The notes below the pieces were generated by a model. That model was not told the origin of the DNA, did not search any database, and saw only the letters and a program-made list of their open reading frames with translations. The position numbers were made by a program, and so were the translations under genes. A DNA stretch of 64,000 nt from Anoplopoma fimbria (lineage: Eukaryota; Chordata; Actinopteri; Perciformes; Anoplopomatidae): positions 3,089,034 to 3,153,033 of the forward strand of contig NC_072470.1 in NCBI RefSeq assembly GCF_027596085.1. Reading direction: 5' to 3'. This document shows, one piece after another, positions 1 to 11,370 of this stretch (the first letter of the stretch is position 1; every line of letters begins with the position of its first letter).

Positions 1-79
1 TCTTTGTGTTTTTAGTTTTTGTCTCAATTAGTAAGATTAGTTCATGCTTCATTGCAGCTCTTCCTCTTTGGAAAGTCAA

Positions 80-3000
80 TCAAGATCTCCCTGAGCCTCG
101 AGACCCGTGTGATAAGTGTCTCAGTAAAGGGTTCCCCGTCTCCTGTTCTCTGGGGTCCTGGTCTTCGGGTACCCAGCCACGAGGTGGAGGTAGCTGGGGT
201 GGTCGCACTGGTTCTCCTGCAGGTTCAGAGTCAGCGGGGTCTTCCTCTCCGTCTACCCGATCCGAGAGACGACTCAAGTCTGCAGGAACTGAGTCGAGGC
301 TTGAACCCTCCAGACTTCCAGGACCCCTCTCGTCCGAACCATCCACCCCAGGAGGAGGTGAGTGTAGCTGGGCAGAAGAAACTAGCTGCTCCCCTGCTTT
401 TCCAGTCTCCATGATGGTGTTCAACCTCCTCATGGGGACCAGAGAGCGGGATGAGGAGCGCGGTGTCTGAGCTGAGAAATCCACGTCTCCACTTCCACCT
501 GACATAACACAAATATTTAAGCATTATTTCATTTAGTCTACGTTTGAACCAGTTTATTTAAACAAGTCCTCACCGTGATTTCGTCTTCTGAGGGGGAAGG
601 CCTTCTCTAGATCTCCTCCTGGTTGGAGGGAGTAGTACCTCTGAGACCTGGGGATGTTTTGTGAAGGCTGGAAGAGGAGGAAGAGTAAAGGTCAGGAAGG
701 TCAGGGGGTGAAAGTGATATAGTGAGTTTATACTTAATGTTCTCTAAAACAGAAACCCACCAGCTCGCGGAAACTCTCAGCACGAACGCTGCGTCTGATG
801 CTGGCGTGGCGGCGGATCAGAATCTCCCTGGTTAGGCTGTCGTCGGGCAGATTGTATTTGTTGGTGTACGCCATCGTCTGGAAAACATGTTAAACATTGT
901 TAATAGAAACACATCAATGTTCCTTCTTCACCATGAACACACGCTGTAGTATATTTTGAATCAATCCCACAGGAACCGTCCTGCTGCCTCAATAGAGCAA
1001 CACATGTGGATTAATCCGCGGCTAAAAATAGTCCCAACAAACAGGTGTCGTTACCTTCTGTCGGATCTTGTACATGTTCTTCGACAGGATGTCGTGCATT
1101 TTCCTCACATCAGCAGTCAGAAACTTCTTCCTGGGTCGAGTTGCATCCTTCCTCTCGTCGCTGACATAATAAGGAGGTGAAAGCAATGAGCAGACGTACA
1201 TTTAAATGTTCTGTTATTGCTATCGACATAAAGAAAGGCGGCAATTAGGATGACTATATGAATATATGACTATATCTGATTAGGCTCCAGCTGATGATGC
1301 TGTTTCTCCCATCAGATGGAGCCTAATCAGATATAGTTTCATGCATTTAGCTGATGCAAGCATACAGTTAGGAGCAGATACAGTTTCACTAATAACTCCT
1401 ATAATGCAATAATAAGTACCACTTTTGGGTTGCCAGGTTGTGAGGTTGGGTTGAAGAGTAAAGATAATGTATTTATAACCTACTAGTGTTAAAGAATACA
1501 GACTTTATAGAGGAAAAAAACATCCTTATATGAAAGTTTTTCCACTTTACAGAAATAATTCAAGTCTTTCTTTAATAATAAGGACATGTTGTTGGACGTA
1601 CTGCAGAGAAACGATAGAGGGTGCCGCACTGAGGTCGCCCATAGGTGTGTCCAGTAACCCGATGGCGTTCTGCAGCTCCAGCTTCTTGTACAGAGCCACG
1701 ATGCTGGACTCGGCCCGGTTGTCTCGGATCAGGATGCGTCTCAAAACACGGTCGTTGAACTTCTTGAACCTGGCAGAAACATAAAAAGAACACAGACTAC
1801 ATGTCAACTGATCTAAATGAATGAGGAGGTCCGTCTAAATCTGCAGGAAATTCCCCAAATCAATACATTATATCAATTAAAAAAACATTGATAGACAGAT
1901 CCTACTTGTCTTTCCAGTAATAGTGGCTCCATTGTCCACACAAGTCCTCAATACCACTGAGGACGTGATCCATCATCTGCACAAAACATAAACAATAAAT
2001 GTGATTCAAACATGTACTATTTGACGTAAAGAAATTTTGAAGAAGAAGAAAGTAAAGGAGGATACTTGCCCTGGTGTGAACTTCCACGTTGATGTTGTTC
2101 AGGTCTTTGTTGGTTTTCCTGATGTTCATATATTCTACTATTGGACGGATGCTGATGCCCTGAAAAAAACAACAATTATTAGGGCTTTTAATTTGTGATA
2201 GGTGTCTGTAGGACCAAAATACAATTAAATAAACAATCAACCTTAAAGTTATTAAAGGCCGAAGTAAATAAATGCCCCTTTAACATTATTAAATGGGGAA
2301 ATGCATATAATAATATATATTGTGCTTCACTTTATTTCTTCTGCATTTCAAATCTTTCATTCCAAGCTGCTAAAATAATATTATTATAAAGCAGCTGAAG
2401 GTCTCACCTGTATGAAAACGGTGAATATAATAACGGCGACTGTAGCTGTGACGAACAGGTTCTTCCTGTTGATGTCATCGGGTAAGGTGAAGACCAGGGC
2501 GAAGCAGATTGCCCCTCGCAGGCCTCCGTAGGCGAGGCCAAACTGGTCCTTGAAGTGGAACGGGATGGTACGGAACGGGTTGATGATCTGGGTCAGGACC
2601 AGGATGCCTTAAAACAAGACATTTGGATTTTAATTAGGACAATTTAAAGGAAGGGACAGACAGTTTAGGCTGAATTTAAATTAAGACTCCCACCAATCCC
2701 TCTCCAGATGAGGGTGAACAGCAGCGTAAACAGGATGTAGGCCCAGTTCCATTCGTGCTCCGTCGTTATGGTAACGACGCCCAAGAAGAAGAAGATGAGG
2801 GTTTCGGAGATGGTGGCCAGCATCTTGACAACGTGGCGGATGGTGGTGCAGGACCTCTGGGACACGTTCTCCTCCACGTAGTACTTCATGGTGATGGCGC
2901 AGGTTGTAATGCTGCAGGAAAATATATGATGAGCAGGCATTTTAATGTATTTTAATGTATAATGACCTCTATGATGACATGTTTTATGTAACTGTATCTA

Positions 3001-6000
3001 TTCAAACACTTCTCTCCATGTATTAGTGCCCACTGGAGGAGCTATATTTGTTGACAAATTGATTTAAACTGCCCTACTTCTTTAAAAATGCATTTATTTA
3101 TGTTATTTTAAGCTTTTAAGCTATTTTTGCCTTTAAACTTGTCTCTTTTCACCTTTGTTCCAGTGTACACTTTGTCCTATTTACAAACTGCCAGCAAAGT
3201 TGAGCGAGCACCTTTTCACCTTCATGAAAGTGAATCACATTTTTGTCACATGACGCCACACATGTCACTTTTGAACTTGAACAGAAGGTTGGAAAACTAG
3301 GTGGAGGAGCAAGTTTCGGGGGTCGAGATTTATATCTTAGTGTGAAGCTTTGGCCACATTATGAGACGACATTATGAGACAATCTGATCAGCTCTTATCT
3401 TGGCTTTTTGATCAGTTAACTAATCTCCAAAAGTGGAAAAAAAGGAGCCAAAAAAAACATTTATCATTCACTTATTGATCCTGATTGAGTCCTAAAAGAC
3501 TTATTAATAAAATAATTCATCTGTTTTTATGATTTGTGTAAATAAGGTGACATTTTTCAATACTTTATATATATAGATTTAACTTTGAACGCAAGACTTT
3601 TCTTGCAAAGGTGTTTTGTTTGGCCTAAACTTACGCCATCACACTGGAGATGGCGAAACACTCGGCCAACAGGTATGCCAGGTAGCTGTACATGAAGACG
3701 AAGAGGGGCTCGATCTGACGGACGTTGTGGGTGAAACGGGTGGTGAACGCGGCCACGAATCCAAACAGGAGGCCAAAGAGGATGCCTCCGGCCGCCACCA
3801 GGAAGAACCGGGCCGTTCCCAGGAACACATCGGCGGATTCAACGACGGGCAGGCCGGCCAGAAAGGTAAACATGTTGTAAAGGACCTGGAGAGACATGGA
3901 CAGATACAGACTATGAGTAAAACATAGCAGGTTTCAGTCAGGGTTACTGCACACAGATGTTGTCAAGCAGGTTCAACCACTCAACCACTTAAGAATCTGA
4001 ACCAGTTAAACTAAAGTTGAAACTGATTTGGGTCTGGCTGACTATCATGTGCCAACATGACTGATGTCACTGGAAATGCAATTGAAGACAATTAGAGCCA
4101 GGAAATGTGAGGTGAAACTTGGCTCTCCAGACAAAACAAAGGCGGACTTATTATGGATGACATTTCCACTCTATAAATGGGGAAACAGGCCGAACTGGAC
4201 TGAGGGAAACCTGCAGGAGCAAACCCGTCTACTGCATGTGAACCCGCTCTTCACAAATATACAACACCCCAGCAGAGAAATGTGAGATTTACTGATTTAA
4301 TGTTGCATTCTGCCAATTAGCAGTACACAAAATTCAAAGAGTTTCTTTCTTCTGTAAGTATTACACTTTAGTGATCTATTTTCCCTCTGACTTCAGCTGA
4401 GGGATGTTCTGCAGAAATATATTTTTGAAACTGTGACAGAGCAGAAAATTCAAGCTGCTTGTCAGAAAACAAATCTAAACACACAGACATGATGCACACA
4501 TTTTTACAATCAGTTAAATTTCCAGAGTATATAAATATCTCTGGAGCTGTGCATTCATAAACATCCATAAATCAACTTAGAAATCATACAAAAAAGCGCT
4601 CCATATTTCTGCAGAACTTGCTTCAGAAACATCAAGTTTTTAAGGTTTCTTCAGTGTCAAAGAAAACCAGTGACAGTTGTCTGGACATCCAAGGGTACAC
4701 TGCAACTAATAACTGATAATAGCTAATCGGCATACTTTTGAGTATTCTTTTAAGTATTCTATGACAATTTTTCTGACACTTCCTGTACTCACCACAGTGA
4801 CGGCGTCGTTGAAGAGCCCCTCTCCAAATATGACTATGTACATCTGCTCGTTGACCCCGATGTCCTCAAACACATTCAGAGCACCAACGGGGTCCACGGT
4901 GGAGATGATGCAGGCAAACAGCAGGTTCTCCTGCAGGGAAGATGAGTGAAATTTTTTAAAAATAAGGTGAGGACTTAATCCATCGCTGCATGCACCTCCT
5001 TTTCAATAATCTTATTAGACATAAGGAAGCTTTTGATCACTTGACATGAAGTTGTAGATGTTTGAATTTATTTATTTGATGTTTAACATTTACTCATGAC
5101 CTTACAAACAACAGCTTCCAATCACATCACATACACACACATCATTTAAAAGCCCCAGTACAGCTACTAAATAGATTTTTTTTCACAACTGCTTTTTGAA
5201 AGTTTAAGATTTACATTTCCCCGATTATTGTTTTTTGTTTTTGAGCAACATTTGAGCCATTTAGATCAGATTTTTGCTTTTATTCCAAACATTTTTACAC
5301 AAAATGCTATAAAAATAAGGAGGAAATTACTTAAATGCTGATAGAATAAGTATGATGATGGGTTGCAAAGTACCTATTTCTCAAACATGTTAGGAAACTT
5401 ACTCTAAACCTTATTGTATGCAGTGTTTGTGCCACTATCTGTCCACCGAAGATAGTAGTAAAGGGATGAATTCCCCTCAAAAGCATGCATCATTAAAATT
5501 TGCATTTCTGGTCCTTCAACTTCTTGTTTCACTGAGAAAACTAAAAACTAAATGATATATAAATATCACACACGTTGCATTAAAACAGACAAACTTGCAC
5601 GTGACCTTTCCTGTGGATTTAACTGACCTGCAGGTTGATATCCTGAAGTCCAAACACCTCGAACTGGCAGATGGCAAAGAGGGACATCCCGATGCCGACA
5701 CTGTTCCACAGGGTTCCCACCACGGCGTACCACAGCACCGTGCCGGCGTTCTCGAAGAACGGCCTCGTGGGCATGAAGTAGCCGTTGTCGAGGACGATGA
5801 GCGGCAGCATGTAGAGGAAGAAGACGTTGGAGGTGAGCACGGCGGGGGGCTCTTCTTTGACCGAGTGCATGATGGCGCCCACGATGAGGCCGATGGTAAT
5901 CAGGAGGCAGGACTCTGGGATCCAGATGGTGATTTTATGGTAAATGTGGAAACCTGGAGAGAAGACAATGAGAAGATTATGTCCTCCAATACAAAACCTA

Positions 6001-6641
6001 AAGCTGCTGTGATGCAAATAAACTTTTGCTGTTATTTAAGGTTGCATAAAAGGTGGAGGAAGTACTCAGATCTTGTACTTGAGTAAAATTAACAACACCT
6101 CTCTTTTACAAGATGTGGTATAAAGTCCAGAAAGTTTAATTATAGTTAATAATATTACATAATGATTGTTGATTGTATTGTATCTACAAAGTAAGTAATG
6201 TTGTGGAGTTGAAAGTTCAATATTTGCAGGAGTAGGAGCAGAAAATGGAAATAAGTATCATACAAGTACCTCAAAATTGTACTTAAGTACAGGTAACTTT
6301 CTGGCAAACCCTGATATAAACCAAGTGATTCATCCTGACTTACCAATTTTGGCAAAAGAGGCCAGCAGGACCCAGAGTGTGAACTCGAAGGGGACCTGGA
6401 TCCGAGGGTAGTCCATGGTGAACACAGGGAGGTTGGCCCTCTCCTCATCGGGGAAGGCTTGGGGCTCATCCAGTTCGCTGTTGAACGGTTTGACACCTGG
6501 GAAGTCTGTCTGCGCCGAAGGTTTGGGTTCCTGGAGCTCACATCTTCCTCCAAAGAAGCAGAGAAAGAGGAGCAGAAGCATGAAGAAGAAGACTCGTCTC
6601 TCAGTCCTGGATTCAAACAAAACAGAGGTCCCCATTTCCAC
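80..6641 (-). CDS. slc9a2: Na+/H+ exchanger, NHE2/NHE4-like (SLC9 family), complete, 13 exons
   Basis: Electroneutral plasma-membrane Na+/H+ antiporter. Exons in transcript order: 6344-6641, 5628-5953, 4793-4930, 3635-3885, 2694-2911, 2408-2607, 2070-2159, 1906-1976, 1602-1769, 1055-1160, 761-877, 574-640, 80-498. Together they give 822 residues with all phases consistent; human NHE2 is about 812. The N terminus has a hydrophobic signal-like stretch, then the exchanger core from about residue 85 to 500. Seen in it are the ND pair (N249, D250), GGLRGA, TTRFTH and EENVSQ. A cytoplasmic regulatory tail follows ([25 protein letters not shown]) and ends in a Pro/Ser-rich region. The tail and EENVSQ favour NHE2 or NHE4 over NHE1 and NHE3; NHE4 cannot be excluded. 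Odd points: [11 protein letters not shown] replaces the usual [21 protein letters not shown] replaces DPVAVLAVFE, and GEGLFND replaces GESLLND. Intron 7 is GC-AG. The start is the first Met before the signal-like segment. The 3' UTR continues past the left edge. Confidence 0.87.
1269..1337. repeat. Perfect inverted repeat (21-bp arms) in slc9a2 intron 9
   Basis: The arms at 1269-1289 and 1317-1337 are perfect reverse complements. After one mismatch the stem continues for 6 bp (1291-1296 with 1310-1315), leaving a 13-nt loop. It lies between slc9a2 exons at 1055-1160 and 1602-1769. No known element is recognised. Confidence 0.9.
6050..6296. repeat. Interspersed repeat with 'GTACTTAAGTAC'-type ends
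   Basis: Within slc9a2 intron 1 a segment opens with GGAAGTACTCAGATCTTGTA and closes with an inverted-looking TTGTACTTAAGTACAGGTAA. This is the look of the short non-autonomous repeats with 'agtacttgagtaaaagtac' termini that are common in teleost genomes (from memory). The family name is not assigned. Confidence 0.5.
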
Positions 6642-7193
6642 TGGTCAACACAGATCTCAAGTATTTCCAGTGTGTCTTATAGAAGTCCCATGGTTTTGAA
6701 AATAAGTCTATTGTGCAGCTTCAGTAGGCTGTTGCCAATAAAAAATATTTAGGCCTAGAAGTATTAACAACGAGGTCTCGACTGAAGAAAGAATCATGTT
6801 AACATGATCCTGTTTGAGGTGTAACTCAATTCAGGTTTTAACTGTTGCAGAACCTGCTTGTCTCAACTATGTGTCCTGACTTCTGGGTGGAGCCCATTGG
6901 GAGTGCATGTCCTCATTATAATAAGAAAACAGCTGGGCAATAGTGCTGGTATTACACAAATCCAACTATCTTAATTTAGAGAGAATCAGTGTTTAATTTA
7001 ACCATAACAAACATGGACAAAGCAGGTTAATGCAGAAGTATTGACACTTGTAATACCACTTAAATTCCACATGATGGCGACATAAGTCAACTATACTTTA
7101 ATTATGGCAATTATGGACAACATTACTACTACAATCCTTGCAGTTTATAGCAAGTTTTGCAAGTAGGATCAAGCCTATAGCTGTAAATGAAAT
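6642..7193. other. slc9a2: slc9a2 5' flank, no recognised feature
   Basis: AT-rich sequence upstream of the slc9a2 start codon. It presumably holds the 5' UTR and promoter, but I see no convincing TATA box, CpG-rich block or splice site to place a transcription start. No coding potential is visible on either strand. Confidence 0.4.
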
Positions 7194-7323
7194 ATACATT
7201 ACCAGTCAAAAGTTTGGACACACCTTCTCATTCAACTACTTTGAAGAATCTAAAATATAATAATAATAATAATATTTTCTTTCTGTCTGTAAATATAATA
7301 TTTCAGTTATTGTTGATTTATAT

Positions 7324-7458
7324 ATATGAGCTGTGTTTGGGCATTTGGGAGAAAATGCACAATCATGCTGGATACTAATAGGTTAACTTTGAACCAATTG
7401 TAGAATTTCTTGCTGAGATGCAAAGCGATGATGTACTAGTTTCACCAACAAGTCTTTG
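7324..7458 (+). repeat. 135-bp segment duplicated at 11236-11370
   Basis: Begins ATATGAGCTGTGTTTGGGCA and ends CACCAACAAGTCTTTG. It matches 11236-11370 over the full 135 bp with one difference that I can find (GGATACTAA here, GGATGCTAA there). The copy here is fused directly to the retroelement tail that follows. Confidence 0.9.
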
Positions 7459-7620
7459 ACTGTTTTTTATTGCTTATTTATAATACTTGTTTTTTTATTT
7501 CATTTTTTATCTTGTCTTTCTTTTACTATGTCTCTTGTGTGCATTTTACCCTATGCTGCTGTAAGCCTGCAAATTACCCCGCTGCGGCACTAATAAAGGA
7601 TTATCTTATCTTATCTTATT
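7459..7620 (+). mobile_element. Retroelement 3' end with (ATCTT)n tail
   Basis: About 160 bp that is closely similar to 15193-15362. It runs from ACTGTTTTTTATTGCTTATT to CCCCGCTGCGGCACTAATAA and then a short ATCTT-repeat tail. That structure is the 3' end of a LINE or LINE-dependent SINE mobilised by reverse transcription. The exact family is not assigned. Confidence 0.65.
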
Positions 7621-7959
7621 TTATAAAACATATTCTGGTTTGTTGAGCATTTCTTTGTTTACCACATAATTCCACATGTTTTCCTTCATAGTTTGGATGT
7701 CTTCAATATTAATCTCCAATGTAGAAAAAAATAAAAATAAAAATAAAGAAAAACCATTGAATGAGAAGGTGTGTCCAAACTTTTGACTGGTACTGTATGT
7801 AGCAGTAAAAATGTGAAATATTTTCCCCAGAAATGTAGTGGAATTATTAAACAAGCATAAAATGACAATACCTTATAATAATATTAAAGAAAAGTACTTG
7901 ATTTTAACAGTTATGCATGTCTTTTTATTCATAGTTTCATTGTCTTGAAGAATATCCAC

Positions 7960-8138
7960 ATGGGGCTTGCGTGAGAGTCTGCGTGATGACGTCACCGACG
8001 TGCTACGTAGGGGGCGTGGCCAACGCTGCAGAGACTGCAGCCAGAAAGGGAACAGTGCGGCAGTATGTGGACATGCTCCCCACAACAGTTCACTTTTACC
8101 CTACAGACGGGAATTTGACCTGCAACTCAACCAGAGCG
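7960..8138 (+). promoter_or_regulatory. GC-rich CRE-containing promoter-like block with candidate first exon
   Basis: A GC-rich island in AT-rich surroundings contains a full palindromic CRE (TGACGTCA, 7987-7994), ACGTG/TACGTA motifs and a GC-box-like GGGGGCGTGGCC. It ends in a strong splice donor, AGAGCG|GTAAGTC, after 8138. Open frames exist across it, one with an ATG at 7986, but I recognise none of the peptides. It could be an alternative inpp4a 5' exon, the start of a small unannotated gene or a lncRNA promoter. Confidence 0.45.
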
Positions 8139-8573
8139 GTAAGTCACGGCCTTCAGCTGTGCATTTAAATCCAAACATGCATTGGGTATTGTAGTTTTTC
8201 ACCCCTTTGTGGCTTTATTATGTTTATACTGTCAGTAAGTTTTGGAAACGGAAGCTGGTTTTGCTGCTGCGCATGTTGGTAAACAATGGTGTATTTAATG
8301 CAATGTCATGATTAGACATGTATTTAATGATGTAGCATTGATGGAGCAATCATAGCCTAAGTCTGCAAAAGATTGCACACACACACACACACACATGCAT
8401 TCTGGTTATTTCACAGTGTAACATGTGTGTGTGTGTGTGATGCAGGATGCTGCACACAGGTTCTGAGTGTGTTTTGCATGCTGTCCCTGCAGAGAGGTTT
8501 TGAGTTTCGCCGTGCAGGAGTCAAGGTCATCTGGACATCGATTTGCAACAGCTGATGATGCTCTTTTTTTAAG

Positions 8574-8657
8574 AAGAGGAGGAGGAGGAGGAGGAGAGTG
8601 ACCTGCTTGAGAATGAGGCCCTTAGGGAGAAAGTTTTGAGTCAGGAAGTGACTTCAG
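8574..8657 (+). other. Candidate internal exon (Glu-rich if coding), unassigned
   Basis: Preceded by a strong acceptor (GCTCTTTTTTTAAG|) and followed by TTCAG|GTGAGAG. Length 84 nt, symmetric phase 1-1. One frame reads a Glu run followed by SDLLENEALREKVLSQEVTS, which looks protein-like. Joined to the phase-1 frame of the upstream candidate exon (ending at 8138) it stays open, but that frame lacks an ATG in the visible part. No gene is recognised; this could be non-coding. Confidence 0.3.
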
Positions 8658-9799
8658 GTGAGAGTTTTGTCAGGTTTTTCCTTCATGATTTGAGAGTTAA
8701 ATGTTTCCAAGTTGCAGATGAAAGTTGTGACAAAAATAATAGTCTAAGAAACCTTTGGCAGCCCTATTTCAACTGCCTTTGTTCAGAGAGTGGAGCTGTC
8801 ATCACATGACTTGAGTTATAGTCATATGTTTGGGGATTATAACATACTTATGGTGCCTATATGCTCTCTTTCTTTGCTCCCAATACAACATGGCAGTCAC
8901 TGAATCTCTTTGTTTTCAGCATAAATCCAACAATTCAAAAGTTATTCTTAACCTTTTCTGCATCTGTTTTGTAATCCTTTTAGTCCTGGAAAACCCCACT
9001 GTTTGCATCTCCACATAAATCATTATCTCTGTCACACAGAACCAGAAAATATTTGGCATCTTTACTTGTTTACAAAGTAGTTGCTGGCTGATTGTCTGTC
9101 AGTCGTCTAATTAATAAATCAGCTTATTGTTTAATCTCTTCTGACTTCTGTTAATTGGTTTGATTCAGATGGGAGAAGCATATTTTATCACTGACCCGGT
9201 CGGATCATTATTGATTAAGTGCGATTGATTTGAAATCACATAGATGGCCTCTCATATCATCATATTTTCGATTTTGTGTGCGTGTACATGTTTTTGTGTG
9301 GTGACTCATCAAACCCACGCAGCTCAAGCGGGTCGAGCAGACGCCTGTTGATTCATCTTGATCTGTGTCTTCCTCTGCATCTGCCTTTCTTGCGCTCGTC
9401 ATACATATACAGACACACATAAATATATATTTATATACAGCGAGCATGTGTCAGCCGCTGTTCTCATTTCCCATCTGGTTTTCAAAAGAAGGAGGAAGAG
9501 AAAGCGTATAGATGACATATGAGGAGTTTTAGACACAATGAGCCGTGTCATCCTCTTCACCCAAAATGGATCGCTCCATAAGTCATCAGTCTCATCATCA
9601 TGTTTGATGCAGGGAGCAAAATGCAGATATGAAGTCAGAAACACATGAAATATAAAGTTAATAATCACAGTATACATAATGAAGACAACAGATTGTTCCC
9701 AAACAACAAATATAAGAACAGATGCGTTAATAAAGTCCATTAATACAGAATAAAATAAATGTCATTAGCCTGTTTTATTCCCTGAACCCACGGTGGTGT

Positions 9800-9965
9800 C
9801 TTCATTCATCTTATTTGGTCAAAGACCCAAAGATATTCAGTTTACTATCAAAGAAGAGTATGCAAGCAAGAAAATATTCACATTTGACGAGCTGAAACTG
9901 AAATTGGGCCTGTTTTTCTTGATAATTTATATTACAAGTTTAACATTTCAGGATTCATTCACTGT
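9800..9965 (+). repeat. Interspersed repeat, 'AAAGATATTCAGTTTACTAT' family
   Basis: CCCAAAGATATTCAGTTTAC followed by a GAAAATATTCACATTTGA-like segment and a GAGCTGAAACTG segment. This arrangement is a widespread teleost repeat (from memory). It is related to copies seen here at 10560-10665 (reverse), 22970-23190 and 25930-26010. The 74-codon open frame across it is therefore not a gene. Confidence 0.6.
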
Positions 9966-10559
9966 TACTTTCATTCCAAAACAGATTGATTATTTATTTA
10001 AAAAACATCTTAACTGAGAGGAAGAAATAAATGTGCAAGACTCAAATTAGGAAGATTAAATGCACACAATTCTTTTCTACCCAATTAGGCAACTTTATTC
10101 TTAATTATTACCATAAGACGGAGGCAAAACCTCTCTAGAAGCGTACAGTTGAGAGGGTTTAACTTACAGATCACAGACAGACACACTGCTCTGCTGCTGC
10201 TCTCATGCAACAGTCAAATTAATTATTGATGAGTTTTGGGGGGAAATGGAGAGGCATCAAAAGGGAAAGTGAGCCGTGTGTGTGTGTGTTGCAGAGCTAG
10301 GACCACCACATGGATGGCGTGGCAAATAACGTGATTTGTGTCCCTACAGATTCTGTGTGCACGCCATCTCCTCTGCTAAAAATATCAGCTGTTTGACGCT
10401 TTTGACTCCTATTTAAAATACATTTTGATGCATTTGTTATCTATATGTTTTTGTGATCAATATATTTATTTTAGATCAGGTTAGCCAGACTTCTTTGGCC
10501 CATTTGTTTACTGCCATTAAGCACAACTTACTTTTCTTCCATGTAGAACTCAGACAATT

Positions 10560-10665
10560 AGTGTATTCATTGACAAGTTGAAAAAATAACGTGCAACTAT
10601 TTTGATAACTGATTAAATTCACAGGTTCCAGCTTCTCAAATTTGAGGATTTTATACCTCTAAGAG
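10560..10665 (-). repeat. Reverse copy of the 'GGCTGCAACTAA' repeat family
   Basis: GGTTCCAGCTTCTCAAATTT at 10624-10643 is the reverse complement of the 'AAATTTGAGAAGCTGGAACC' core of this fish repeat. The flanking text 'TTTTGATAACTGATTAA' fits its other end in reverse. Confidence 0.5.
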
Positions 10666-10974
10666 ATATAAACGATCGTGTGTTGACAAAAACAGCTTTT
10701 AGTATCAAACTGTTAAATACCAAAGAGGTGGCATCAAATGTCATCTTGTTTACTGATTTGATGATTACATAATTCCTGATATACATAGATACTTTGCCGG
10801 TTTTAGAGAAGATGTTTTTCTAAGGTAAAGATCTGGAACGTCCTGTAATAAATCCCCCCTTCATGAAGGTTATAATGTTCAATGTTTGTTTGATCCCTGA
10901 TGGAAGACACGATGCTGCTGTGGCTGCAGATCAGGCAGAGAAAGAGTTAATTGGCTTGAATGTTTGTGAAGCAG

Positions 10975-11129
10975 CGAGCTGTTTGAGAGAGAGGGAGAGA
11001 GAGTAAAGGGTGAGGAGGAGATAGAGAGCAGGAGGAAGAGGAGAGGGCGACGGCTGGCTGCAGTCTCTGCCTCGTGACGCCGTCTGCAGCGTCGGTTTGT
11101 TTACATCCATCGGCAGCAGACGTCCTCGG
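10975..11129 (+). promoter_or_regulatory. inpp4a: Candidate inpp4a promoter and non-coding exon 1
   Basis: A purine-rich (GA)n-like run passes into a CpG-bearing block (GGGCGACGGCTGG, TGACGCCGTCTGCAGCGTCG) and then a splice-donor-like CCTCGG|GTACGTG after 11129. It is the only GC-rich island between 8.2 and 20.7 kb upstream of the inpp4a 5' UTR exon at 20778, so it is the best candidate for the transcription start. The link to inpp4a is inferred from position only. Confidence 0.4.
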
Positions 11130-11235
11130 GTACGTGTGTGTAAACTCAGGCTGCCATCTGTTTAGCCGGTGCTTTAAGCCGCCATCACCACCAGGATTTG
11201 AACTGTGACGCTGGTTTTTAAATCTTCAGAATGAC

Positions 11236-11370
11236 ATATGAGCTGTGTTTGGGCATTTGGGAGAAAATGCACAATCATGCTGGATGCTAATAGGTTAACT
11301 TTGAACCAATTGTAGAATTTCTTGCTGAGATGCAAAGCGATGATGTACTAGTTTCACCAACAAGTCTTTG
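11236..11370 (+). repeat. Second copy of the 135-bp duplicated segment
   Basis: Matches 7324-7458 with one difference seen. Here the sequence continues on beyond the shared block without the retroelement tail. Confidence 0.9.

Larger units (their letters stand above)
7194..7800. mobile_element. Tc1/mariner-like transposon relic with nested insertions
   Basis: The ends are inverted: CCAGTCAAAAGTTTGGACAC at 7202-7221 reappears in reverse complement at 7771-7790, and the similarity runs about 35 bp. 'CCAGTCAAAAGTTTGGACACACC' ends are typical of fish Tc1-like elements (from memory). The right half reads on the minus strand like a piece of the old element, but no intact transposase exists. The middle is occupied by foreign DNA: a 135-bp segment duplicated elsewhere (7324-7458) and a retroelement 3' end (7459-7620). 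Confidence 0.7.
8658..10974. other. Gene-poor stretch with interspersed repeats
   Basis: Apart from the repeat copies listed separately, I see no exon with good splice sites and a sensible frame. The sequence is AT-rich with scattered stop codons on both strands. Confidence 0.4.

Noticed and set aside
4064..4285. 73-codon open frame in an slc9a2 intron
   Set aside because: No similarity or splice sites; the flanking exons join in phase without it.
9793..10017. 74-codon open frame with a protein-like look
   Set aside because: It lies on a dispersed fish repeat (AAAGATATTCAGTTTACTAT core), has no splice context and no domain.
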